Below, piece by piece: positions 19,212 to 28,069 of a DNA stretch of 64,000 nucleotides (position 1 is its first letter; every line of letters begins with the position of its first letter). The notes under the pieces were generated by a model. It ran no database searches. It was given only the letters and a program-made list of their open reading frames with translations, and was not told where the DNA came from. A program made the position numbers and the translations under genes. Source of the DNA: Prochlorococcus marinus str. AS9601 (GTDB lineage: Bacteria; Cyanobacteriota; Cyanobacteriia; PCC-6307; Cyanobiaceae); assembly GCF_000015645.1 (NCBI RefSeq), contig NC_008816.1, forward strand, positions 1,178,001-1,242,000. Reading direction: 5' to 3'.

Positions 19212-20282
19212 TCAAATTTCTAAATCCTCCCAATTAATAGGAGAATCTTCCTTTATTTCTTTTTTTACCTTTCTCCCTAATACTTCTTCAATTTTTGATG
19301 GGCAAATTCCATTGCCAGGTCTCTTTGGGATGATCATTTCTTTCGAAAGTATCGATCCTTTCTTAATCAAAAATTTTGAAGTCAAACTTCTCCTAGCATG
19401 CAATATTGAAGACTTCTCATTTTCCATAGGTTTAATATTTCCCTTTCCTTGAAGTGAGTATGCTTTACTAATATTAGTTCTGAGAATTTTTAAATCATTA
19501 GCATTCATGCTGTGATAATGATCATTTCCTTGGATTTTCTTATCATATGTGAAATGTTTTTCAATTATTAAAGCCCCATAATTATATGCTTGAGTACATA
19601 CAATCATATTTTTATCTGGCAGAGTATGGTCTGAATATCCAATAATATTTTCAGGAAAACTTTCCTTGAGTTTTTTTATTCTTAATAAATTAGCATCTTT
19701 ATCTAATGTAGGGTAATTAACTACACAATGAAGAAGTGCTGGAGAAATTTTACTTTTAGACTCTATTAAACTTACGGCAGCTTTAATCTCATCTAAATTT
19801 GAGGCTCCCGTGGATAAAATAATATCCTTTCCATAAGATGCTAATTGCGAAATTAAAATATGATTTGTTATGTCAACACTCGCTACCTTATGTATCTTAC
19901 TTAACTGATTAATATAATTTGCACTATATGAGTCAAATGGAGTACTCATAAATAGAACCGATTTTCTTTTACAATAATCCTCAATTTTCTTAAATTCTTC
20001 TAAACCAAATTTGTCATATTTAGAAAAAAGCTCAAACTGAGACATTGTTTTTTCTTTGGTAGTATCCCAATATGCTTTTGAATCTTTTCTTGCAATCAAA
20101 TTTGCCTTGTAAGTCTGAAATTTAACCGCATCTCCTCCATTATTTTTTACATCATCAATCATTGCGATTGCCTTATCAATATCTCCTCCATGATTAACTC
20201 CTATTTCTGCAATAATTATTCCTTCTTCTAATTTCCTGTTAAATATTCGTGAATAACTATCAAAATTTTGATTTTTTAACAT
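19212..20282 (-). CDS. NeuB/SpsE-family nonulosonic-acid-type synthase with SAF domain
   Basis: A 356-residue synthase that condenses phosphoenolpyruvate with an aldose-type sugar to give a sialic-acid-like ulosonate. The TIM-barrel portion has EIGVNHGGDIDKAIAMID near residue 26, KFQTYKA near 55, LSTGASNLDEIKAAV near 158 and GYSDHT near 215. The C-terminal SAF (antifreeze-like) domain starts near 293 with ARRSLTSK and ends with LGRKVKKEI. It is one base from the GT2 gene and in the same run as an SpsF-like cytidylyltransferase, the pair expected for SpsE/SpsF-type or legionaminate/pseudaminate-type pathways. Dehydratase and aminotransferase steps for pseudaminate are not evident in this run, so the precise product is open. 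Confidence 0.9.
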   Translation of the reverse strand: MLKNQNFDSYSRIFNRKLEEGIIIAEIGVNHGGDIDKAIAMIDDVKNNGGDAVKFQTYKANLIARKDSKAYWDTTKEKTMSQFELFSKYDKFGLEEFKKIEDYCKRKSVLFMSTPFDSYSANYINQLSKIHKVASVDITNHILISQLASYGKDIILSTGASNLDEIKAAVSLIESKSKISPALLHCVVNYPTLDKDANLLRIKKLKESFPENIIGYSDHTLPDKNMIVCTQAYNYGALIIEKHFTYDKKIQGNDHYHSMNANDLKILRTNISKAYSLQGKGNIKPMENEKSSILHARRSLTSKFLIKKGSILSKEMIIPKRPGNGICPSKIEEVLGRKVKKEIKEDSPINWEDLEI

Positions 20283-20283
20283 A

Positions 20284-20940
20284 TCAATTTTGTGGATAAT
20301 CTTTTTCTAAAATTTGATCATACTTAGTCATAACTAAATCATTAGTTGTTAGGCTTTCGGGATGTTTTCTATATCGATAAAGTGGCATTGGCAAATGATG
20401 CACTTTAGTTAGACGTTCAATTCTTATAAATAATTCTTTTTCTTCATTACATAAATATTTCTTATTGTATCCACCAACTTTTGACAATAAATCTAATTCA
20501 AAAATTGTCCCACATCCAATCGGATTCTCTAAAGATGAAGTATATATTCGGTTCTCTCCATTTTCATCTACTAAGTAATAGTCACACTTACAAACTTTTG
20601 CTTCTGGATGTTGAACTAAATATTCGAGCAGAAATAACAAATAATACTGATTCACAAAATCATCTGCATCTAATCTACAAATATATTTACCTTTTGCTTC
20701 CAAAATTCCTCTATTTAATGTATTAGGCAACCCCATATTTTTATCATTAGTAAAATACCTTATATCCTCCTTAAACTGTTTTATTAGATAATCTGAATTA
20801 TCGGTTGAACCATCGTTAATTACAATTATTTCATATTTTTCTCTATTTAAAGATTGATGCAAAATTGATCTTAATGCTCTAGAAATAAATTTCTCTGCGT
20901 TTAAGCATGGAATTATTACAGAAACAATTGGATTATTCAT
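20284..20940 (-). CDS. Family 2 glycosyltransferase
   Basis: A 218-residue GT-A fold enzyme. VSVIIPCLNAEKFISRAL at the start, VINDGSTDNS near residue 40 and CRLDADDF near 92 (the DxD-type metal/nucleotide motif) are diagnostic. It is shorter than many GT2 proteins (250-350) but covers the catalytic core. It lies between the SpsF-like and NeuB-like genes, one base from the latter. It may use the CMP-activated sugar made by its neighbours, although GT2 enzymes normally use other donors; the donor is therefore uncertain. Confidence 0.88.
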   Translation of the reverse strand: MNNPIVSVIIPCLNAEKFISRALRSILHQSLNREKYEIIVINDGSTDNSDYLIKQFKEDIRYFTNDKNMGLPNTLNRGILEAKGKYICRLDADDFVNQYYLLFLLEYLVQHPEAKVCKCDYYLVDENGENRIYTSSLENPIGCGTIFELDLLSKVGGYNKKYLCNEEKELFIRIERLTKVHHLPMPLYRYRKHPESLTTNDLVMTKYDQILEKDYPQN

Positions 20941-21014
20941 CCTATGAATTTAAACTAATAAAGTTAATAGTAACATTTATTAAGTATTGCCAATTTATAA
21001 TAAGAAACAAATAA

Positions 21015-21737
21015 TCATTTTTGATTTTTAATATTTAAAAAAATTTTTTTTGTCAAATTAAGACTTTCAAAACATTGATTTGAATTAATATTTTTTATCA
21101 AGTTAATAGCTTTCAAATAATCGTTCTTAGTATCAATACTACATTCTAATGCTTTCAAATTAATTTTATTAAATCCATAATTTAAAGATTGCGCATACGA
21201 AATTTTGACATTCTTTTTTATAGAGTAAGTTACATGTTCTTTAGCTAAATCATTATTGTTATATGGTTTGTATAGTTCTTTAGAATTAAACAGTTCTGAA
21301 TGATATCCAATAGGCAAATCTTCTTCTAAGTTTCGTAAATAAAGGTAATTATTGTTTAAAGTTTGATTTGCAAGATTTATGATACCTAACGTATCAGTGA
21401 ATGGATTGTCAGCGGTTACTCTTATGATATATTTCGCTTTAGTTTGTTTTTCTAGATTCTTATATCTTGACAAAACATTAGCTAATGATCCTCTTAAAAC
21501 TCCACTAACCTTATATTTTTTACTTTCATTTTCGATTAAGTCATCTTCAACTTGATTAGAAGTAAGAACATATGTTCTCAGATCAGATGCTAAACATCTA
21601 CTAATTGTTGCTCCAAGAATTGTAGTTTCTTTTATTGGCATTAATGCTTTTCTAGGTAGCCTTTGAGACGAAATTCTTGCTTGAATGCCTATAACAACTG
21701 AATTTTTGATTTCACTAGACAAAATATTATTTAACAT
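21015..21737 (-). CDS. SpsF/NeuA-like cytidylyltransferase
   Basis: A 240-residue nucleotidyltransferase. IGIQARISSQRLPRKALMPI at the N-terminus is the CTP-binding signature of the SpsF/KdsB/NeuA family, and RVTADNPFTD near residue 106 holds the metal-binding aspartate. SpsF-type enzymes are somewhat distinct from NeuA. With the NeuB-like synthase gene two places downstream this enzyme likely activates an ulosonate as its CMP derivative. It is the first gene of the minus-strand run, so its promoter should lie in 21738-21933. Confidence 0.85.
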   Translation of the reverse strand: MLNNILSSEIKNSVVIGIQARISSQRLPRKALMPIKETTILGATISRCLASDLRTYVLTSNQVEDDLIENESKKYKVSGVLRGSLANVLSRYKNLEKQTKAKYIIRVTADNPFTDTLGIINLANQTLNNNYLYLRNLEEDLPIGYHSELFNSKELYKPYNNNDLAKEHVTYSIKKNVKISYAQSLNYGFNKINLKALECSIDTKNDYLKAINLIKNINSNQCFESLNLTKKIFLNIKNQK

Positions 21738-21933
21738 TAAAAAATAATCAACAATTTAATTATATAAAGAATATAAGATCATATTCCTAAATACTTAAAT
21801 TAAAATTTAAAAAAATTCCATTTTGTTCTTAAATAATTATTTCTCAAAGTATTTTATTAATTAATACTTATAAATATATAAAAAATAAATGACTTTAAAT
21901 GATAATTTAGAAATTAGATCTTATAACTTCTGA
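21738..21933. promoter_or_regulatory. Divergent intergenic region between cytidylyltransferase and galE
   Basis: This 196-base gap lies between divergently oriented genes and must hold both 5' ends. It is almost wholly A/T with several runs of A and T. No clear operator or riboswitch-like structure is visible by eye. Promoter placement is inferred from gene orientation only. Confidence 0.28.
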
Positions 21934-23001
21934 ATGAAAACTGTTCTTACCACAGGAGGACTTGGATATATAGGAAGTCACACGGTAATTGCACTTATAA
22001 ATCGGGGTTTTAATGTTTTGATTATTGATTCATTAATAAATTCTAAGTCGGAAACGTTTAATAATATTGAAAAAATTTTATTTAATGAGATGGGTGAAAT
22101 TAAAGAAAAATTATTTTTTAGGAAAGGAGATTTAAGGAACAAATTATGGCTTGAAAATATTTTTCAGGAATTTAATGATAAAAAACAACCTATCGAGGCC
22201 GTCATTCACTTCGCAGGTTTAAAATCTATAGGAGAATCTATATTAAATCCCTTAAATTACTATGATGTAAATCTCAACACTACTTTATGTCTCCTTTCAG
22301 TAATGTCTAAATTTAAATGCTTTAAATTGATATTTAGTAGTAGCGCAACTGTTTATAAAATTGATAAAAATGAAAAGATATCAGAAAATGGAATCCTTTC
22401 ACCTCTTAATCCATATGGAAATACAAAATTAAGTAACGAAAAAATAATCGAAGACGTTTTTAAAAGCGACGATAAAAGATGGAAAATAGCTAACTTGAGG
22501 TATTTCAATCCTTGTGGAGCTCATGATTCAGGAATAATTGGAGAAAATCCCTTAATAAATCATTCAAATATATTTCCTACAATTTTAAGGGTAATTAATA
22601 GAGAGATTGAAAAACTTCCTATTTACGGATCCGATTGGCCTACTAAAGATGGGACATGTATTAGAGACTATATTCATGTAATGGATTTAGCAGAAGCTCA
22701 TTTAGCTGCACTTATTTATTTATATGAAAATGAGCCGACTTACCTTAATCTCAATATTGGAACGGGTACAGGTATAAGTGTACTAGAACTTATTAAGACC
22801 TTTAGCAATGTAAATAATTGTCAAATTCCATATTACTTTACTGAAAAAAGAAAAGGTGATGCTGCTTTCGTTGTTGCGAATAATTCTTTAGTTATTCAAA
22901 CTTTAAAGTGGGAACCTAAGAGAAACCTAAAAGATATTTGCAAAGACTCATGGCGTTGGTTTATCAAAAGTAAAGAAGGAAGTAATTTTAAAAATAATTG
23001 A
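21934..23001 (+). CDS. galE: UDP-glucose/GlcNAc 4-epimerase
   Basis: A 355-residue extended SDR. TTGGLGYIGSHTVIALI at the start is the canonical GalE NAD loop. FSSSATVYK (about residue 134) with YGNTK (about 158) gives the Ser-Tyr-Lys set, and NLRYFNPCGAHDSGIIGENP (about 188) is a GalE-specific segment. GalE interconverts UDP-glucose and UDP-galactose (some also the GlcNAc/GalNAc pair). It stands alone between the divergent sialic-acid-like module and the tRNA-Ala gene. The length (about 340-355) is normal. Confidence 0.94.
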   Translation: MKTVLTTGGLGYIGSHTVIALINRGFNVLIIDSLINSKSETFNNIEKILFNEMGEIKEKLFFRKGDLRNKLWLENIFQEFNDKKQPIEAVIHFAGLKSIGESILNPLNYYDVNLNTTLCLLSVMSKFKCFKLIFSSSATVYKIDKNEKISENGILSPLNPYGNTKLSNEKIIEDVFKSDDKRWKIANLRYFNPCGAHDSGIIGENPLINHSNIFPTILRVINREIEKLPIYGSDWPTKDGTCIRDYIHVMDLAEAHLAALIYLYENEPTYLNLNIGTGTGISVLELIKTFSNVNNCQIPYYFTEKRKGDAAFVVANNSLVIQTLKWEPKRNLKDICKDSWRWFIKSKEGSNFKNN

Positions 23002-23167
23002 TTTTTTTCTTTAAGAACGACTAGATGTAATTCATAAAATATTTTTGGAATGTTCAAGATATAAATTTTAGAAGAGCCTAAAAAAAATACAGCAACTTAT
23101 TTGCAGAAGGCTTGCCTAAAAACTATTTAAGTCCTTCAAATCTTTTGCTAACAAGAATAAAATCAAA

Positions 23168-23240
23168 TGGAGCCAAGCGGACTCGAACCGCTGGCCCCCT
23201 GCATGCCATGCAGGTGCTCTACCAGCTGAGCTATGGCCCC
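23168..23240 (-). tRNA. tRNA-Ala, anticodon GGC
   Basis: The reverse complement folds into a complete 73-nt cloverleaf. The acceptor stem GGGGCCA pairs with TGGCTCC and contains G3:U70, the alanine identity pair. The D-arm is AGCTCAGCTGGTAGAGC, the anticodon stem-loop CCTGC-ATGGCAT-GCAGG gives GGC, and the T-arm contains GGTTCGAGTCC. The discriminator base is A. No CCA is encoded. Its 3' end faces galE and the polysaccharide island; its 5' flank is the long gene-poor stretch. Confidence 0.97.
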
Positions 23241-24202
23241 ACAACCAGTTTTCCAGTATACCAATCATTTGATTGAGCTTCACCTGTCCAAGCGTCAAAG
23301 TTGTAATACTTTGCCCGCTTCTGTCATAAATAGTTCTGCACAATAATCTACGGACGATTGATTGAGAAAAGGTACTGGCTAACAGGGAAGATGAAAGGAG
23401 CCAAATTCTACGCAAAACATCTTTGATTGTTTAATTTCGAATGATGGAGTATACGAGGCATTAAGTATGGCAAACTAGAAAAGCTTCTAATAACTCACAG
23501 GATCGATGATGTTTTACAAAATGAACCCTTTGCAATACCAATCTTAACATCTATCAAATTTACACAACAAAAATCTCCAGATATATAAACATTAATTAGA
23601 AAATTACTCGATTTAATTTACGAAAAAAAGTATCTTTAGCCAAAGCTTACAAGACTGCTATTGAAACTAGTGAAAGCTAAATTTAAACAAGAACTATAGT
23701 GGATGGATTGGGCATTAAGAAGTTTTTGAATAAACTAACATTGTCAGAATAATAAGGCCATATTAAAAACACTATAAAAATATCTTTTCTAATGAAATAA
23801 TTTCAGATAAAGAGCCTATCAATAATAATTTTAGAAAAGGAATAATTTTAAAAATATTCCAAACTAAAGATTTTTTTAGTTAAAAAAAGCCAATAAATGA
23901 AGTAATATGAATAAACTAAATTAAAATATTGCATCTATTTATATATTATTTTTCTTATCAATCCTCTCTCATAAAAGATTACGGATTGAATATTATTCAT
24001 TCCAATACTTTCCAGCATGAACGTACAAACGATTTTTTAAAAAATATTTAAGAAAATACCAAAAACATTAAAGTTAGTAGAAATCTCTAGTTTTTTTATT
24101 GCTTCGAAATTTAAAATTAATTTAACAAAAGAAATAAAGATTTCCTAAAAAATCTAGTTTCCTATTAATCTAGATTGTATCTTTAAAAAAAACTAGAAAA
24201 CA
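23241..24202. other. About 960-base region without a recognisable gene
   Basis: No credible gene is seen on either strand. The first 160 bases next to the tRNA have about 41% G+C by hand count, clearly above the surrounding sequence. On the minus strand, 23231-23323 is stop-free and reads like real protein (YYNFDAWTGEAQ, NDWYTGKLVVG) but lacks a start and runs into the tRNA. On the plus strand, about 23455-23720 shows one frame interrupted by only a few stops (KYGKLEKLL, ITHRIDDVLQNEPF). Both could be decayed gene remnants. The last 100 bases before 24203 are A/T-rich and should hold the promoter of the secretion operon. Confidence 0.4.
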
Positions 24203-24436
24203 ATGAAAGAAATAACAGACGGAGAAAATAAACAAAAATTAAAGTTCGATGATTCTGAATATTTTCTTGATGATCTTCCTAAAGAAGCAAAGCAAATAGT
24301 AATGGGCTTGAGAACAGCCGATGCTCAAACAAAGATGTATGAAGATACTCTTAAATTAATAGCTTTAGGCAAAAACAAAATGGTCCAAGATCTAAAAATG
24401 ATTTTGGATAAAATAGAACCAATTCAGAATGGCTGA
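24203..24436 (+). CDS. Small DUF6447-like protein, first gene of secretion operon
   Basis: A 77-residue acidic protein with no signal peptide. The pattern LKFDDSEYFLDDLPKEAKQIV followed by a helical LRTADAQTKMYEDTLKLIAL resembles DUF6447 proteins ('hydroxy-x-x-Y-LDDLS-EAK...D.E...'), small proteins of unknown function; this is a recall-based match. Its stop overlaps the next ATG by 8 bases, and the following genes are a prolyl isomerase, a type I secretion ABC protein and an adaptor. It is therefore likely a cytosolic helper of the secretion system or its substrate, but no function is known to me. Confidence 0.7.
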   Translation: MKEITDGENKQKLKFDDSEYFLDDLPKEAKQIVMGLRTADAQTKMYEDTLKLIALGKNKMVQDLKMILDKIEPIQNG

Positions 24437-25166
24437 AATTTGCAAATTACCATTTTTAGATACAAAATTTTCCTTAAGCGATTTGCAAAATCTGGAAAAG
24501 AAAGGTTTTTTTAGATCTATATTTATAGAGCTTTTAAAAGCAGATAAGGTAAAAAATATTATCCCAAATGAACTTCAAATTAATCAAACTAAAGAAGAAT
24601 TATACTTAAAGTATAATATTCAGCAAATAAAAAATAAAAAAAATAATGAATTTCTTATCCATAATTTAAACAAAGAAATATATAAATTAGCTAGTTTGAA
24701 AAAATTATCTCTTGATAAATTTTCTAGTAAAGCCAAGAAAATCTTCGAAATAAGAAAGGAATATAGCTATGATCGATATTTTTATTCGCTCTTAAGGAAC
24801 AAAAATAAAAGTCAAATTTATGAGTTTTACTATCAAATTGAATCAAAAGAATCGAGTATTAATGATTTATCAAAAGAACATAGCTCAGGATCTGAGAAAA
24901 CAAAGCTAGGTATTATTGGACCAGTAAATTTGATAAATCTTAATTCAGAAATCGCAGAAATTCTAAAAATTTCAAAGGATTCAATAATTAATGATCCAAT
25001 CGAAATAGGTAATGAATGGTATCTAATACAAAGAGAAAATTTTGTTCCAGCAATATATAGTGAATATTATGAAAATCAAATATGCATGGAGTTATTAGAG
25101 AAAGAAATAGAAAAAGAATATGAAAAAGAATATTTAAATTTAATGAAAAATAAATTAAATTTATGA
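24429..25166 (+). CDS. Parvulin-like peptidyl-prolyl isomerase linked to type I secretion
   Basis: A 245-residue protein, mostly helical at first (chaperone-like arms; residues about 1-110), followed by a parvulin-type segment. Residues about 155-210 read LGIIGPVNL, AEILKISKDSIINDPIEIGNEWYLIQRENF, matching the C-terminal half of rotamase domains ('G.lGp......f..a...l..G.is.pi....g..ii.v'). The N-terminal strand of the rotamase core is hard to align, so activity may be reduced or lost. No signal peptide is visible, so it acts in the cytosol, perhaps keeping the giant substrate unfolded. Its last 4 bases overlap the next gene as ATGA, indicating translational coupling. Confidence 0.72.
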   Translation: MAEICKLPFLDTKFSLSDLQNLEKKGFFRSIFIELLKADKVKNIIPNELQINQTKEELYLKYNIQQIKNKKNNEFLIHNLNKEIYKLASLKKLSLDKFSSKAKKIFEIRKEYSYDRYFYSLLRNKNKSQIYEFYYQIESKESSINDLSKEHSSGSEKTKLGIIGPVNLINLNSEIAEILKISKDSIINDPIEIGNEWYLIQRENFVPAIYSEYYENQICMELLEKEIEKEYEKEYLNLMKNKLNL

Positions 25167-28069
25167 ATATGGATAAAGATAGTTACTTTAAAAATTTAGA
25201 TCTTGATAAGGAGATAATTAAAATAATTGAAAAAGATATTTTTTTAGAGAATTATTCAGTAGGTGAAGAAATATTCAATCCTGAAATCACAATTAATAAA
25301 GTTTCAATTATTTTATCTGGAAGTATTAGACAAATAAAAAGAGATTCTACAAATAATACCAATATTTATAAATATGTTAAAAATGATTTTTTATTTATTC
25401 CTGAATTGATTTATAAACTTAAAAATTCTTTTTACTATATAGCAGCAAATGACTTGCAGTTAATATCTATTGAAAAGGAAAAATTTTTAAATTTATTAAA
25501 GGAAAATAATGAATTTCGTAAATGGATAAATAATCAAATCTTCAAAAATGAGAAAATTTCAATTTTAAATAAATTATTAAAGGAGGAATTTAATAACAAT
25601 TTTGATAAAGAACAACTTCTTAATAATCTTTCAGAAAATATAGACCTTGTTAATGAGAAAATTTTGAAAAATATTCAGGATAAAAAGATTGATTCAAAAA
25701 ATTTTGAAATTATTTCAATTTCTAAATCAATTCACTTTGATTACCTTGAAAAAATAAATTTCGAGAAGATATTAGGTTTAGATTTTTCAGAACTAGAAAG
25801 ATTAGTAATTATTAATAATAAATTCAAGAAATTTAAAATTCATAAAAATAAAATTCCCAAAGTAGATAAAATTTCTCAAATGGTTGAAGAATCTATAGAT
25901 GAATCAAAAAAAGAATTACATTATGCAGATATAAATATTAAAAAAAATGTTTGCAATAGGAAAGATAATGTTATTGAATGTTTTAGGATTTTAAGTAAGT
26001 TAATTGATATTAATTATCGAGTTGATCCAATAAGCAATTATTTAGATTTTCTTGATAAGAATAAAAAGAAATATACTTTTAGGAATTACGCAGAAATTGC
26101 TTATGGATTAGGTTTAGAGGTATCTTGTGGAGAACTTAGCATATCGCAAGTACTTAAGGTTAAAACGCCTTCATTAATAATTTATAAAAATGATTTAGCT
26201 TTAGTAGTTAATGCAGACAGAGAAAAACTGACTCTAATTTACCCTGCAGATGGATTGATTACTTTGTATAAAAATGATTTAGAGAAAATATATGAGGGAA
26301 ATATTAACATCATAAATATTTCAAAAAATCGTTTAACTCAAGAAAACAAATTCTCAATAAGTTGGTTTATTCCAATTTTAAAAGAATATAAAAATACTTT
26401 ATTCCAAATTTTAATTTCAGGATTAGTTGTACAAATATTTATATTGTCGAATCCATTATTAATTCAAGTAATAATTGATAAGGTTATATCGCAAAGAAGT
26501 CTAGATACACTACAAGTATTAGGATTCGCACTATTAGTAATTACAGTTATTGAAGCAGTATTATCAAGTATAAAATCTTTTATCCTTTCAGAAACTACTA
26601 ATAGAATAGATCAAAAATTAGGAATTAAAATAATTGATCATTTATTTAGATTACCTCTTGAATATTATGACAAAAGATCTATAGGAGAATTATCTAATAG
26701 GGTAGGTGAACTTGAGAAAATTAGGAACTTTTTGACTAGTCAAGGTATTAATACTTTTTTAGATGCGTCATTTTCTTTATTTTATATTTTCGTACTATTT
26801 TTATATAGCGGTAAGCTTACATTAATAGCTTTAAGTGTTATCCCAATTCAGATTTTAATTACATACTATGGATCGCCACTTTTTAAAAAACAATATCGGA
26901 AAGCAGCTATTAATAATGCAAATACTCAAAGTTATTTAGTAGAAGTGCTATCTGGTATCCAAACGGTAAAAACACAAAATGCAGAAACCTCAAGTCGCTG
27001 GAGATGGCAGAATTACTATTCAAAATTTATTAAGAGTACATACCAAAAAACGATTACAGCTGTTTCATTAAATCAACTTACTCAATCTCTGCAAAAAATT
27101 TCTCAATTAATAGTTTTATGGTATGGAGCAATAATGGTTTTAAACGGTGAATTTACTCTTGGTCAACTAATTGCATTTAGAATCATTTCTGGATATGTAA
27201 CACAACCAATTTTAAGGTTGAGCACTATATGGCAACAGTACCAGGAAATAAAAATTAGTTTTGAAAGATTGGGAGATATTGTTAATACTCCAAAAGAAAA
27301 TGAATCAAAAGATTTAGGAAAAATTCAACTGCCAAGTGTTGAGGGGAATATTTTATTTGATAATGTATCATTTAAATTTATTGGCGACTCCAAAACAACT
27401 CTGAATAAAATCAACTGTCAAATTGATAAAAATTCTTTTGTTGGAATTGTTGGTAAAAGTGGAAGTGGTAAAAGTACATTTTGTAAATTAATTTCTAGGC
27501 TTTATGTACCTAATGAGGGGTCTATTTTAATTGATAAATACGATATCCAAAAGGTAGAAATAAGTTCAATTAGAAGGCAATTAGGGATAGTTAGTCAAGA
27601 CCCTTTACTTTTCGCTGGAACAATAAGAGATAATATATGTTTTGGTGATGAAAGTTTTTCTGATAAGGAGATTGTAGAAGCATCAAAAATATGTTGCGCC
27701 CATGAATTTATTATGGAACTTCCATTGGGATACAATACAAAAATTTCTGAGAAAGGAAGTTCATTAAGTGGGGGACAACGTCAGAGAATTGCATTAGTAA
27801 GAGCATTATTAAAAAAACCAAAAATAATTATCTTAGATGAAGCAACAAGTGCTTTAGATATAGAAACTGAACAACTATTTGTTAAAAATCTATTAAATAA
27901 ATTTAAAAATTCAACAATAATAATTATTACGCATAGATTATCTAACGTTATAAATGCAGATAAAATTCTTGTTTTTGAAAAAGGTGACTTATCTGAACAA
28001 GGAGATCATGAATCACTTCTTAAAAACAAATCAGTATATTATTCACTCTTAAATAATGAGGAAAAATAA
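25163..28069 (+). CDS. Type I secretion ABC transporter with CNB-like and degenerate C39-like domains
   Basis: A 968-residue inner-membrane exporter. Residues about 25-140 look like a cyclic-nucleotide-binding-type beta roll (FNPEITINKVSIILSGSIRQI). Residues about 262-385 form a C39-peptidase-like domain. In it the position of the catalytic Cys appears to be Asn (RKDNVIEC instead of the DCG motif) and the HxV segment lacks His (DLALVV), so it should be a non-cleaving substrate-docking domain, as in HlyB. Six membrane helices span about 405-690. The ATPase has Walker A GKSGSGKST (about 763), LSGGQRQR (about 867) and IIILDEATSALD (about 887). It is coupled to the isomerase gene (ATGA) and followed with no gap by the HlyD-type gene. 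The giant RTX protein at 31460 is the obvious substrate. Confidence 0.92.
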   Translation: MNMDKDSYFKNLDLDKEIIKIIEKDIFLENYSVGEEIFNPEITINKVSIILSGSIRQIKRDSTNNTNIYKYVKNDFLFIPELIYKLKNSFYYIAANDLQLISIEKEKFLNLLKENNEFRKWINNQIFKNEKISILNKLLKEEFNNNFDKEQLLNNLSENIDLVNEKILKNIQDKKIDSKNFEIISISKSIHFDYLEKINFEKILGLDFSELERLVIINNKFKKFKIHKNKIPKVDKISQMVEESIDESKKELHYADINIKKNVCNRKDNVIECFRILSKLIDINYRVDPISNYLDFLDKNKKKYTFRNYAEIAYGLGLEVSCGELSISQVLKVKTPSLIIYKNDLALVVNADREKLTLIYPADGLITLYKNDLEKIYEGNINIINISKNRLTQENKFSISWFIPILKEYKNTLFQILISGLVVQIFILSNPLLIQVIIDKVISQRSLDTLQVLGFALLVITVIEAVLSSIKSFILSETTNRIDQKLGIKIIDHLFRLPLEYYDKRSIGELSNRVGELEKIRNFLTSQGINTFLDASFSLFYIFVLFLYSGKLTLIALSVIPIQILITYYGSPLFKKQYRKAAINNANTQSYLVEVLSGIQTVKTQNAETSSRWRWQNYYSKFIKSTYQKTITAVSLNQLTQSLQKISQLIVLWYGAIMVLNGEFTLGQLIAFRIISGYVTQPILRLSTIWQQYQEIKISFERLGDIVNTPKENESKDLGKIQLPSVEGNILFDNVSFKFIGDSKTTLNKINCQIDKNSFVGIVGKSGSGKSTFCKLISRLYVPNEGSILIDKYDIQKVEISSIRRQLGIVSQDPLLFAGTIRDNICFGDESFSDKEIVEASKICCAHEFIMELPLGYNTKISEKGSSLSGGQRQRIALVRALLKKPKIIILDEATSALDIETEQLFVKNLLNKFKNSTIIIITHRLSNVINADKILVFEKGDLSEQGDHESLLKNKSVYYSLLNNEEK

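Noticed and set aside
23116-23415. Minus-strand 99-codon ORF
   Set aside because: It runs straight through the tRNA-Ala gene; its GHSSAGRAPAWHAGG part is a translation of the tRNA, a common annotation artefact.
23160-23420. Integrase attachment-site duplication of the tRNA 3' end
   Set aside because: Only 8 bases (GGAGCCAA) recur near 23399; no integrase gene is present and the match is too short.
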